Below, piece after piece: positions 55,638-64,000 of a stretch of 64,000 nucleotides of DNA. Position numbers and translations under genes: made by a program. The notes beneath the pieces were generated by a model. It made no database searches. It saw only the letters and a list, made by a program, of their open reading frames with translations, and had not been told where the DNA came from. The stretch's first letter is position 1; each line of letters begins with the position of its first letter. This DNA is from Psychrobacter sp. Ps6 (GTDB taxonomy: Bacteria > Pseudomonadota > Gammaproteobacteria > Pseudomonadales > Moraxellaceae): assembly GCF_022129235.1 (NCBI RefSeq), contig NZ_JADQAI010000004.1:1-64000 (forward strand), read 5' to 3'.

Positions 55638-55807
55638 AAAGCTCTCTTTTTATAATAGTATTGGTGATGTTGTGATAAAAAGTTTATCAAAGTAGCTAGG
55701 GCGTGTCCCTAAATAGTCACAGCCTGTTTATGTCATTTGAGTTTCTAGCATAGTAAACCTTAACAGCGCGAAGAGCGTATAAATAATAACGTGTGAGAGC
55801 CTGCCTC

Positions 55808-57967
55808 ATGTCTATAAAACTGATGTCTACGTCTGGAACTTATACTCTAATAACCATTGGTCAGCGAGCGCGACTACCATTGGCGATAGCGGCGCTATTG
55901 TTTTCTACAAACACGCAGGCATTTTTACCGACACCTTTATTGGTCACTGAAGGTGTGCTTTCATCTGAATTATCAGATAGTATGTCACCTAATGACGCTA
56001 AAGCTACTGTTCGCATTGAGACATCTAATCTCAGTGATACTGGAAACAATAGTCAAAATAATACTGCGTCTGGGTCAGCTATGGCGACAGAGCAGTTACT
56101 GGCAACATGGCGTCGACAGGCAAAAACTGAGAATCTAGCACAGCATACAACATGGCGACGCTTATTGTATTTTTACGATGATAAAAATAGCATATTTGCT
56201 CAAAAGCAAACGCAGAGTTTGGTCGATGATCCACGCTTTTTTTTGAATGATAATGGTCAGAAAGACTCAGCGGCAGAATTAGATGCGACACTGGTTGCAT
56301 TGGCAAAAGAACTGACATCGTCGACGGCGACTGGTAATAACCAAGCAAACATTTATACAAAAACCCAAGCAGATAATGGTTCCGTTTTGTGCCGTTTCCC
56401 AGCGCGAGTGGCATGGCTAAAAGAGAAGTTAGCCATCGATGATGCAAGTCTCTCGGCTGAGTGTCCAGAACTGGATGAATGGATGTCGACATTGGCCCCT
56501 GAGCAGCTCTCTATTGTGTTTGCTGAAGAGTATCTGGACAATCCACTCTCTGCCTTTGGTCATACGCTACTGCGCATTGATTCAAAATCCAGCGTAGCAG
56601 ACCCTAATCAAATCAGCCAGGCGTATGCGCTCAATTATACGGTGGATGGTGATCCAGACGATAGCTTTCCAATCTATGCGACCAAGTCTATGATTGGCCG
56701 TTATGATAGCGCCATCGAGATAGACCCTTATCCAGAGAAGCTCGCAAAATATTTACAAGACGATGAGCGTGATACGTGGACGTATCAGTTGAATCTGACA
56801 CCTAGTGAAGTAAAGCAGATTATGCGCCATGTTTGGGAGACCAAAGCGCTAAAAATGCCGTACTACTTCACCACAGATAATTGTGCTTCTGAGATCCTGC
56901 GCCTGATCGACGTGGTTCGTCCGCAGCAAAGTCTACTGAAGCAACTGGCTTATGTGGTCGTGCCCTCTGATGTTATTCAACTATTGAACAGCAAAAACCT
57001 TTTGGCAAATGCCACTTACACACCGGCCGATAATACGTTGCGTCAAGCTCAGCTTAATGACGTTAAGCAACAACGCGCGCAGCTTGGCTATCATAACAGC
57101 GCCAAACAAACCTTAAATGAGATAAAGTCGGCACAGCTCAATCCTGTATCAAGCCTATCAGATGATGGACAACGGTTACGCAAACGTCAAATCGACGTAT
57201 CGGATAATAACCCAATAGACAGGCATTCACTACAGCTGGGGACGATAGGCATCGGTCAGTACGGTGACAATGACTATATCGATATTGGGTTTAGAGCAGG
57301 GTTTCATGATACGCTTGACCACGCGTCAGGGTATCCACAGTTTTTTAATTTAGAAGGGTTGGCTGCGACCTTACGTCTATATGACACAGATGATAATAAA
57401 TCCAATCAACCAGATAGTGTGGTCTTGCAAAATGCGACTTTGATTCGTGGACGCTCTTTTAATCCTATCAATGCTGGCAAAAAAGGCAAAACGTGGGGCG
57501 CAAGTATTGAGGCGACGCGAGTGAATGATGGCTCACAAGAGGGCGGGCGTGATCATCTGGTGGGTAGTGTGGGTTACGAGACGGGGTGGTCTTGGGCATT
57601 TGGTACGCCAAGCACAGGTACGGGTGAGATGTCGCCGCAACTATGCTATACGTTTTTGGCAGGGACAGCGCAAGTAGGGCGCGCTATCAATAAAGGTTTT
57701 CGGGTAGGTGCAGGCGTCAATGCAGGCTGTCGTTATCAGATTAACAATCAGTTACGTGCGCAAGCTGAATTGCAATTGCCATATTGGTATCATGGCAGCA
57801 GCGATGAGTCCAACGTTCGTGGTCATTATTGGCAACCGATCTCAAGCCTCGGTCTACAATACGACATTGATAAAAAACAAGCACTACGTATCAACGCCAG
57901 TTATGACTGGCAAGAGCGCGTCGATGCGAATGAGGATATACAGCTGTCATACAGACGGTACTTTTAG
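55808..57967 (+). CDS. DUF4105 protein with a predicted outer-membrane barrel-like C-terminus
   Basis: 719 residues from the ATG at 55808 (GTG at 55793 is an alternative). Signal peptide at about 15-43, ending NTQAF. The DUF4105 domain (about 210-390) has LDNPLSAFGHTLLRI, SMIGRYDSAIEIDPYPEKL and YYFTTDNCASEILRLID, with Cys and His in positions resembling a papain-like/NlpC hydrolase. From about residue 470 the pattern changes to alternating hydrophobic strands (LGTIGIGQYGDNDYIDIGF and following), ending in LSYRRYF. The terminal aromatic residue is typical of outer-membrane barrels. Enzyme substrate is unknown. Confidence 0.82.
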   Translation: MSIKLMSTSGTYTLITIGQRARLPLAIAALLFSTNTQAFLPTPLLVTEGVLSSELSDSMSPNDAKATVRIETSNLSDTGNNSQNNTASGSAMATEQLLATWRRQAKTENLAQHTTWRRLLYFYDDKNSIFAQKQTQSLVDDPRFFLNDNGQKDSAAELDATLVALAKELTSSTATGNNQANIYTKTQADNGSVLCRFPARVAWLKEKLAIDDASLSAECPELDEWMSTLAPEQLSIVFAEEYLDNPLSAFGHTLLRIDSKSSVADPNQISQAYALNYTVDGDPDDSFPIYATKSMIGRYDSAIEIDPYPEKLAKYLQDDERDTWTYQLNLTPSEVKQIMRHVWETKALKMPYYFTTDNCASEILRLIDVVRPQQSLLKQLAYVVVPSDVIQLLNSKNLLANATYTPADNTLRQAQLNDVKQQRAQLGYHNSAKQTLNEIKSAQLNPVSSLSDDGQRLRKRQIDVSDNNPIDRHSLQLGTIGIGQYGDNDYIDIGFRAGFHDTLDHASGYPQFFNLEGLAATLRLYDTDDNKSNQPDSVVLQNATLIRGRSFNPINAGKKGKTWGASIEATRVNDGSQEGGRDHLVGSVGYETGWSWAFGTPSTGTGEMSPQLCYTFLAGTAQVGRAINKGFRVGAGVNAGCRYQINNQLRAQAELQLPYWYHGSSDESNVRGHYWQPISSLGLQYDIDKKQALRINASYDWQERVDANEDIQLSYRRYF

Positions 57968-58027
57968 CTAAGGGTGTCTCTTAGCGCTGTAATCGTTGTA
58001 TAAGTTGTATAAAAGGAAAGATGCTTT

Positions 58028-58867
58028 ATGAATACATCAAATATACTCATTATCGGTCAAGGCGATATCGGCTTGCCAGTCACCAATAAGCTGGCACAAG
58101 ATGGCTTTTCGGTGACAGGGCTGGCTCGTAGTGAGCGTGATCACTATGCATTAGTGGATAGCGCCCATTTTTTGCAGGCTGATGCGCTAACTCTGACAAC
58201 CGAGCAGCTGCACGCATTTACGCATATTGCGATTATCGTCACTCCTGATGAGTATTCGACCAGCGGTTATCATGACAGCTATTTAGCGATCAGCCAGCAT
58301 TTGGCAACGCTTGCTGCTAGTCTGGCGACTCTACAGCGCGTCGTGTTTATTTCTTCTACTGGTGTCTATGGTCAAGATAATGGCGAATGGATCGACGAGC
58401 ATACTGAACCTATGACGCCTGAGCGTGACGCATCAAAGGTCATACTGCAAGCAGAACAAGCACTGCAACAAAGCTTTGGTGATAAAGCCATCATCATTCG
58501 TCCTAGCGGTATTTATGGACGTGAGCGTCTTATGCGATTACGCAAAGCTCGCGAGCCACAAAAAGAGCCAGTAGCCGCCGAGCATTGGAGCAATCGTATT
58601 ATGGATCGCGACTTGATCACTATTATCGCTAACGTATTGACGACAGAAGCACCAAAGCCACTCTATCTTGCGACAGACTACAGACCTGTGACCACCTTTG
58701 AGCTTGGCGTTTGGTTGAGTGAACAAATCGGTGAAACTGCGCCTATTATCGATGAAAAAAAGACGTCAGTGACAGGAAAGCGCTTGCACAGCAATATTCC
58801 GTTAGCTTGGCTTGATTATGCTGATTGGCAAACAGGCTACCGTGATATTTTAGACCATCAAGGGTAA
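58028..58867 (+). CDS. NAD(P)-dependent epimerase/dehydratase-like protein (YeeZ type)
   Basis: 279 residues. Rossmann motif IIGQGDIGLPV (residues 7-17, GxGxxG), then VVFISSTGVYGQDNGEW and IIRPSGIYGRERLM, where Tyr and downstream Lys positions match extended SDR proteins. The closest pattern is E. coli YeeZ-like. No substrate can be named. It lies 60 bases after the DUF4105 gene on the same strand. Confidence 0.85.
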   Translation: MNTSNILIIGQGDIGLPVTNKLAQDGFSVTGLARSERDHYALVDSAHFLQADALTLTTEQLHAFTHIAIIVTPDEYSTSGYHDSYLAISQHLATLAASLATLQRVVFISSTGVYGQDNGEWIDEHTEPMTPERDASKVILQAEQALQQSFGDKAIIIRPSGIYGRERLMRLRKAREPQKEPVAAEHWSNRIMDRDLITIIANVLTTEAPKPLYLATDYRPVTTFELGVWLSEQIGETAPIIDEKKTSVTGKRLHSNIPLAWLDYADWQTGYRDILDHQG

Positions 58868-58969
58868 GTTTTTCAGCGTAAGTATTTAAGTATAAGCTCT
58901 TGAGCTTAAGATCGTCTCTTAGTTCGATCGTTTTTATTGGTTTTATATTTTATTTTGTATGGAGATTTC

Positions 58970-59968
58970 ATGACCCAGCCTTCTACTTCTGATGACCGTT
59001 TGTCTCATGCTAGTCTGGCAGCAGAAGGTAGCAAGCTCACAAAAGGCGATGCTGGGCAGTCTTCTATGCTAGCTGATTCACAGCAACCTGCGATCGTACA
59101 TCCGAACTTTGATCCCAAACAGTCACCCCTTGATCCTGCCAGACCGTTGAGTGATATTCCTGAGCCTGCCCGCCGCTTAAACGGTCAATTGCGCCGGCTT
59201 TATGGTAATTCGACGCGGTTTTATCAGCCTAATGATGCCAGCTTGTCAAAATGGTCACTGATTGCTTCAGAAGCCTTGGCGGAGCATCTATCGTTACTCA
59301 AGGCGGCACAGCTTGTCGAGTTGCCTGATAGCTTTTATCAAAACCACAGTGATCAGCCCTTATTATCGCCATTATCAGAGATGACATTATTAGACATGTC
59401 AGATATCCAGCAGGCGATTCGTGCCTATCCAAAACTCAACCGTTACGGGTTTGGTTCTGCTGACCGCGACGAGATGGCTGATCCAAATAACAATAACGAC
59501 ATCAACGAGTCTTCAGCCTCTCTGCGCGCATTGATCAAACGCTATAATCCTGATGAGCTGCTGAGTAGCCTGTATGCCGATGATTGGCAAGTGATTTTGC
59601 AACCGCAGCAATTTGAGACAGGTGAGGGCAGTTTGGCAACAGATATTATGGCGTGTAGCGCTGCCGTCCATGCTCTCAAGCAATGCAGCACCCGCAAAAG
59701 TATCAATCATAGCTATAGTGCCGCGCAAATTTGCCAGCACGTACGTAGTTATTTGCTGAGTCAGATTGTCTGTGAGCCTACGCAGCGTCACGCGTATCGA
59801 CAGATTCGAGTTTTTGCTGGTCACATTATTGTTGCTGCTTATCATTTAGGCTGGGAGATACAAGTGCGAGCAGATGGCCAGAGCTATTTTAATATCTCGT
59901 CGCGTAGCGGTTTGTTGACTCGCTATGCCAATATGCAGGATTACGAGATCAATGGTTGGTCAAGCTGA
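58970..59968 (+). CDS. Conserved-looking protein of unknown function upstream of pyrE
   Basis: 332 residues from the ATG at 58970 (GGAGA site nine bases upstream); the frame to 58937 begins with a hydrophobic stretch that lacks a site. The first ~70 residues are polar (Ser/Asp-rich). The middle and C-terminal parts are helical with conserved-looking blocks such as LNGQLRRLYGNSTRFYQP, ALIKRYNPDELL and VFAGHIIVAAYHLGWEIQVR. No domain or catalytic motif is recognised. It ends 62 bases before pyrE and may be co-transcribed with it. Confidence 0.6.
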   Translation: MTQPSTSDDRLSHASLAAEGSKLTKGDAGQSSMLADSQQPAIVHPNFDPKQSPLDPARPLSDIPEPARRLNGQLRRLYGNSTRFYQPNDASLSKWSLIASEALAEHLSLLKAAQLVELPDSFYQNHSDQPLLSPLSEMTLLDMSDIQQAIRAYPKLNRYGFGSADRDEMADPNNNNDINESSASLRALIKRYNPDELLSSLYADDWQVILQPQQFETGEGSLATDIMACSAAVHALKQCSTRKSINHSYSAAQICQHVRSYLLSQIVCEPTQRHAYRQIRVFAGHIIVAAYHLGWEIQVRADGQSYFNISSRSGLLTRYANMQDYEINGWSS

Positions 59969-60030
59969 TCAATAATGCGTACAATAATGCAAATTTTTTC
60001 GCCCCTCTTTTTGCCGATAGGAATGTCACC

Positions 60031-60735
60031 ATGTCTCACGTATCACGCCCGCAAGACCCTACGTTTTCATCTCATCAATTTATTCAACTGGCTTTAGATA
60101 ACCAAGTACTTAAATTCGGCGAGTTTGTCCTCAAATCAGGTCGTATCAGTCCATATTTTTTTAATGCAGGCCTGCTTGCAACGGGTGAGATGTTATCACT
60201 GCTAGCACGCGGCTATGCGGATGCCTTGGCTGAACAAATGAGCGCGGCAACTGATGGCACAGATGAGCAAGAGCTGGTTATTTTCGGTGCAGCTTACAAA
60301 GGTATTCCTTTTGTCGCAGCGACCGCGCAAGCGTTATGGCTACATCATGGCATCAATGCCAAATGGGGTTACAACCGCAAAGAAACCAAAACCCACGGTG
60401 AAGGGGGCAATTTGGTCGGTGCTGACGTAAGTGGCAAGGCTGTTTGGGTGCTTGACGATGTCATCACAGCGGGTACAGCGATGCGCGAAGTGGTGGAGAT
60501 TCTAGAGCAAGCAGGGGCAAGCGTTGCGGGTATTATCGTCGCGCTTGACCGCAAAGAAAAAGGTCAAGCTGAGCACTCTGCTATTCAAGAGCTTGCTGCC
60601 ACATTAGCAGTGCCAGTGCGTGCATTGGTTGATATCGACGATTTAATCAGTTATCTGGCAGACGAAAATAGCCAATATAAAGACGCGACCCAGTTAGCCA
60701 AAATGCAACATTACCGTGAGCAGTACGGCGTATAG
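60031..60735 (+). CDS. pyrE: Orotate phosphoribosyltransferase
   Basis: 234 residues from the ATG at 60031 (AGGAATG site), slightly longer than the ~213 typical because of a 16-residue N-terminal tail. It makes OMP from orotate and PRPP in pyrimidine synthesis. PRPP-binding motif VWVLDDVITAGTAMRE, flexible loop RKETKTHGEGG and FNAGLL identify it. The frame reaches 59956, which overlaps the previous gene, but lacks a better start. Confidence 0.96.
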   Translation: MSHVSRPQDPTFSSHQFIQLALDNQVLKFGEFVLKSGRISPYFFNAGLLATGEMLSLLARGYADALAEQMSAATDGTDEQELVIFGAAYKGIPFVAATAQALWLHHGINAKWGYNRKETKTHGEGGNLVGADVSGKAVWVLDDVITAGTAMREVVEILEQAGASVAGIIVALDRKEKGQAEHSAIQELAATLAVPVRALVDIDDLISYLADENSQYKDATQLAKMQHYREQYGV

Positions 60736-60787
60736 TTAGGCACTGAGCCTGTTTTATACTAATAATATAACGTAAGTGAGCCCCACT

Positions 60788-61771
60788 ATGAGTCAAACAA
60801 TGAGCCAACAAAACCAAGAAAAATCGCTAAAAATACTCGTTATTATGGATCCTATCGAGCGGGTCAATTATAAAAAAGACACCAGTCTCGCTATGATGTG
60901 GGCCGCTCAAGACCGTGGCCATCAGCTTGGTTATTGTCAGATTCATGACTTGTGGTTGGATCGTGGACAGTTAATGGTTGATACGCAGCCGCTTACGGTG
61001 CAGCGTGATCCTGCAGATTTTTATACACTGGGTGATAAAACGACAGGCTCGGTTGCTGACTATGACGTGATTTTGATGCGCAAAGACCCACCGTTTGATA
61101 TGCGCTTTATTTATGCCACTTATATGCTTGATCATGCCAAAGCAGCAGGCGTGCTTGTGGTCAATGATCCAAAAGCCATCCGTGATTGTAATGAGAAATT
61201 ATTTGCGACGTGGTTCAGTGATTATATGAGCCCAACGATCGTAACCAGCAAACAAGCTCACATTCGTCAGTTTATCGCTGAGCATCAAGATGTCATCGTT
61301 AAACCGCTAGATGGTATGGGCGGTACGGGTATCTTCCGTCTGACTGCTGATAGTCCAAATATTGGCGTAACGATTGAGGTGCTGACTGAGCTTGAGACTT
61401 TGCCAATCATGGCGCAGCGTTATTTGCCAGAGATCGTCGATGGCGATAAACGCGTACTTATCGTGGATGGCGTCGTGGTCGACTATAGCTTGGCGCGTAT
61501 CCCAAGCAAAGGCGAGACCCGTGGCAATCTTGCCGCAGGTGGTAGCGGTGTGGCGATGCCATTAACCGATATTGAGCGTCAAGTGGCAGAAGTCGTGGCG
61601 CCAATTGTTAAAGAAAAAGGTTTGATGTTTGTGGGTTTGGACTTGATCGGTGGGCGTATTACTGAGATTAATGTCACCAGCCCAACGTGCGTACGTGAGA
61701 TTGATGATCAATGCGGTACCGATATCGCGACCGACTTTATAATGGCAATCGAAAATAAATTTACGGTATAG
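60788..61771 (+). CDS. gshB: Glutathione synthetase
   Basis: 327 residues from the ATG at 60788 (GTGAG site eight bases upstream; a GTG at 60776 is in frame). ATP-grasp enzyme joining gamma-glutamylcysteine and glycine. Landmarks: MDPIERVNYKKDTSLAMM, VNDPKAIRDCNEKL, KPLDGMGGTGIF (glycine-rich loop) and NVTSPTCVREID. It provides glutathione, the cofactor of the MaiA step at 9154-9801. It follows pyrE by 52 bases. Confidence 0.96.
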   Translation: MSQTMSQQNQEKSLKILVIMDPIERVNYKKDTSLAMMWAAQDRGHQLGYCQIHDLWLDRGQLMVDTQPLTVQRDPADFYTLGDKTTGSVADYDVILMRKDPPFDMRFIYATYMLDHAKAAGVLVVNDPKAIRDCNEKLFATWFSDYMSPTIVTSKQAHIRQFIAEHQDVIVKPLDGMGGTGIFRLTADSPNIGVTIEVLTELETLPIMAQRYLPEIVDGDKRVLIVDGVVVDYSLARIPSKGETRGNLAAGGSGVAMPLTDIERQVAEVVAPIVKEKGLMFVGLDLIGGRITEINVTSPTCVREIDDQCGTDIATDFIMAIENKFTV

Positions 61772-61867
61772 TTTTAGGCAGTCTAAGACACATGTTCATT
61801 AAAGAAAGTACGTCTTAATACCTCGTTTAGCACTGCCTTTTATGGTCGTGTGTCAGTAGTACATGAC

Positions 61868-61902
61868 GCCAAGTCGTGCCAGCTCATGGCTTGGTTTTTT
61901 TG
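61868..61902 (+). terminator. Rho-independent terminator of gshB
   Basis: GCCAAG pairs with CTTGGT-type sequence around a 14-16 base loop with secondary pairing, and seven T follow. It starts 97 bases after the gshB stop. Confidence 0.6.
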
Positions 61903-62048
61903 TTATTTCTGCTGCATAAAGTACTGTATATAAGACAATGATTTCCTCTATACTATGCGGGCTTTTACCGTGTCATTTTTTTAGTAAATGACATCATAGT
62001 AGTAGGACAAATCCTTCATATAAGTAAAGTAAAGATAGGCAGATATTC

Positions 62049-63134
62049 ATGAAAACACCGCACATATTGATGATGGCAGCTGGGACGGGCGGACATGTTT
62101 TTCCTGCGCTTGCAGTGAGCGACGAGCTGACCGGTCGCGGTGCGGTTATTCATTGGCTTGGAACGCCAAACGGTATGGAAAACGGTTTGGTTGAACCGAC
62201 GGGTTATCCTTTTCATGCCATCAATATGCAGGGGCTGCGTGGTAAAGGGGTTGGTCGTTTAGTTAAGCTGCCAGTAACGTTATTGTCAGCGACGATGGCT
62301 GCGGTGAAAGTGATTCGCAGCAATCAGATTGACGTAGTCGTTGGTTTTGGTGGCTATGTAAGTGCGCCTGGTGGACTTGCTGCACGTCTGACCAATACAC
62401 CGCTGATTATCCATGAACAAAATGCCATCGCTGGTATGAGCAATCGTTATCTGTCTAAGCTGTCTACCAAAGTATTACAAGCATTCGAGAACACCTTTGC
62501 CAATAGTGAACAAGATGCCAAGCTTGAAACAGTTGGCAATCCTGTGCGTAACGCCATCACTGGTGTCGCAGAGCCAACGGTGCGTTATGACGTCAATGAT
62601 AGCTCACCGCTTAAACTGCTGGTCGTGGGTGGTTCGCTTGGTGCTCAGGTATTGAATGATACCGTGCCAAAAGCACTAGCGTTACTCAACCAGCCATTTG
62701 AAGTCCTTCATCAATGCGGACGCAATAACGAAGCAGCCACCCAGGCGGCTTATAGCGAGCAAGATTTAAGCAAGCATCAGTTCACAGTGCAGCCCTTTAT
62801 CGATGATATGGCGGCGGCCTACAACTGGGCAGATATTATCGTTTGTCGCGCTGGTGCATTGACAGTGACTGAAATCCAAAATGTCGGTATTGCTGCTATT
62901 TTTGTACCGCTACCACATGCGGTTGATGACCATCAAACCGCCAATGCGCGCACATTGACTTCACATGCTGCTGCGATCTTATTGCCACAGTCAGAGCTAA
63001 CGGCCAAACGTTTAAGTGATGAGCTTAGCGTACTTAGTCGAGAGAAATGCCTTGAGATGGCCAAAAAAGGTCATGCGCTTGCCAATCGTAGTGCGAGTAC
63101 GCAAGTGGCTGATATTATTTGGCAAGCTTTATAG
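62049..63134 (+). CDS. murG: UDP-GlcNAc:undecaprenyl-pyrophosphoryl-MurNAc-pentapeptide GlcNAc transferase
   Basis: 361 residues, standard length. It makes lipid II from lipid I. N-terminal domain GTGGHVFPALAVSDELTGRG and VVGFGGYVSAPGGLAA; C-terminal donor-binding motif VCRAGALTVTEIQNVG and PLPHAVDDHQTANAR. The start is well placed at MKTPHILMMAAGTGGH. It is followed by murC after 86 bases, the usual order of the division-wall cluster. Confidence 0.97.
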   Translation: MKTPHILMMAAGTGGHVFPALAVSDELTGRGAVIHWLGTPNGMENGLVEPTGYPFHAINMQGLRGKGVGRLVKLPVTLLSATMAAVKVIRSNQIDVVVGFGGYVSAPGGLAARLTNTPLIIHEQNAIAGMSNRYLSKLSTKVLQAFENTFANSEQDAKLETVGNPVRNAITGVAEPTVRYDVNDSSPLKLLVVGGSLGAQVLNDTVPKALALLNQPFEVLHQCGRNNEAATQAAYSEQDLSKHQFTVQPFIDDMAAAYNWADIIVCRAGALTVTEIQNVGIAAIFVPLPHAVDDHQTANARTLTSHAAAILLPQSELTAKRLSDELSVLSREKCLEMAKKGHALANRSASTQVADIIWQAL

Positions 63135-63220
63135 TTTCGCCTTTTGCCACTCGTTATTTTTTACTGATCATATTTTACTGTCCTTTAATTTTTATTATCC
63201 CTTAATAAAGAGAAAATTTT

Positions 63221-64000
63221 ATGTCTACCTCTGCCAAAGCCCTTCCTAAGCGTTTGATTGAAATACCAGAAATGCGCCGTATTCAGCATTTGCATTTTAT
63301 TGGTATTGGTGGCTCAGGCATGTGCGGTATCGCTGAGGTAATGAACAATCAAGGCTATCAAGTCAGTGGTTCTGACATTGCAGAAAGCTTGGTGACCAAG
63401 CGTCTACAGCAGATTGGCATCAAAATATCGATTGGTCATGACTCCAAAAACATTGCCAACGCTGATGTCATTGTCGTGTCATCAGCGATTGATCGTAGCA
63501 ATCCTGAGGTAAAAGCCGCGCTTGAAGCTCGCCTGCCAGTCGTACGCCGCGCCGATATGCTTGGCGAGTTGATGCGCTATCGTCATGGTATTGCCGTTGC
63601 TGGTGCTCATGGTAAAACAACGACGACCAGTTTGCTCACCACCATGATGGCAGAAGGACAGCTAGATCCTACCTATGTGATTGGTGGTAAGCTAAATGCC
63701 TCAGGTAAAAATGCAGCACTAGGTAATAGCCGTTTCTTGGTAGCAGAAGCGGACGAGTCCGATGCGTCTTTTTTATCACTGCGTCCAATGGCAGCAATTG
63801 TGACCAATATCGATCAAGATCACATGGAAACCTATGGCAACAGCTTTGATAATTTAAAAGCCGCATACATTCAATTTTTACATAATATGCCGTTTTATGG
63901 TTTGGCCGTGGTATGCGGTGATGACCCTGAGCTGTATGCAATGATCGATGATATTGGTCGTCCAGTATTGACCTTTGGCCTTGAGCCATTTAATGACGTA
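63221..64000 (+). CDS. murC: UDP-N-acetylmuramate-L-alanine ligase, 5' part, 3' end outside the window
   Basis: The first 260 residues; the frame is open to the last base. It adds L-alanine to UDP-MurNAc. Seen are the Rossmann-like [17 protein letters not shown], the ATP-binding [27 protein letters not shown] and [13 protein letters not shown]. An AAGAGA site precedes the ATG at 63221. It follows murG on the same strand. Confidence 0.97.
   Translation, partial: MSTSAKALPKRLIEIPEMRRIQHLHFIGIGGSGMCGIAEVMNNQGYQVSGSDIAESLVTKRLQQIGIKISIGHDSKNIANADVIVVSSAIDRSNPEVKAALEARLPVVRRADMLGELMRYRHGIAVAGAHGKTTTTSLLTTMMAEGQLDPTYVIGGKLNASGKNAALGNSRFLVAEADESDASFLSLRPMAAIVTNIDQDHMETYGNSFDNLKAAYIQFLHNMPFYGLAVVCGDDPELYAMIDDIGRPVLTFGLEPFNDV

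Noticed and set aside
55698..55710. AGGGCGTGTCCCT, which resembles the end of some Moraxellaceae insertion sequences
   Set aside because: Only one short imperfect dyad, no second end, no target duplication and no transposase nearby.
1..64000. CRISPR array, prophage, insertion sequence, tRNA or rRNA genes
   Set aside because: No spaced short repeats, phage structural genes, transposases or tRNA arm motifs were found by reading both strands, though a tRNA scan was not possible.

Overview
The window looks like a chromosomal segment of a Psychrobacter-like member of the Moraxellaceae (Gammaproteobacteria). This is inferred from moderate G+C, gene content (trimeric autotransporter, PspC, DUF2789, paired pirins, aromatic amino acid catabolism of Acinetobacter/Psychrobacter type) and strong AGGAG-type ribosome binding sites. 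No database search was possible. I see no tRNA or rRNA gene, prophage, insertion sequence or CRISPR array. The sequence starts inside one gene (trimeric adhesin) and ends inside another (murC).

Layout. 1-4640: 3' part of a very large trimeric autotransporter adhesin, then a TonB-type energy transducer. 4698-8990 (minus): a tight four-gene unit encoding a DUF4331 protein, a small lipoprotein, a TPR protein and a HupE/UreJ-type membrane protein; its function is unknown. 9154-20961: a phenylalanine/tyrosine degradation region with maiA, an IclR regulator, a TRAP solute-binding protein, a VOC-fold protein, fahA, an aromatic aminotransferase, a LysR regulator, hpd, phhA, phhB and an NhaC-type antiporter. 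Phe goes to Tyr (PhhA, with cofactor recycling by PhhB), then 4-hydroxyphenylpyruvate (aminotransferase), homogentisate (Hpd), maleylacetoacetate, fumarylacetoacetate (MaiA), and fumarate plus acetoacetate (FahA). No recognisable cupin-type homogentisate dioxygenase (hmgA) lies in the window. 21300-22541: a cytosine-deaminase-like amidohydrolase.

22970-25193 is the most striking region. Four co-directional genes encode a Roadblock/LC7-like protein, a BLUF blue-light receptor with a C-terminal extension, a small Ras-like GTPase of the MglA/conservon type and a second Roadblock/LC7 protein. It reads as a light-controlled GTPase switch.

25280-31563: LysR regulator, two pirins, a nitroreductase, an Mpo1-like membrane protein, and a PnuC/NadR pair for nicotinamide riboside salvage in which NadR has a damaged adenylyltransferase signature. 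32146-40635: housekeeping genes (PspC protein, glyQ-glyS, zapA plus a coiled-coil protein, UPF0149, argE, a LysE exporter). 40636-43482: a 28-codon ORF behind a good promoter, rtcB, a gene split by one in-frame stop codon, and a small basic protein.

43570-64000: miaB, a soluble lytic transglycosylase, an RNase I-like protein lacking both catalytic histidines, mdh, DUF2789, ribF, a GNAT acetyltransferase, a lipoprotein, murJ, ampD, a DUF4105 protein with a predicted barrel-like C-terminus, an SDR protein, an unknown protein, pyrE, gshB, murG and murC. Most transcription units end in clear Rho-independent hairpins, which are listed. Start codons were moved from the longest ORF to internal ATGs wherever a ribosome binding site or signal peptide supported it.
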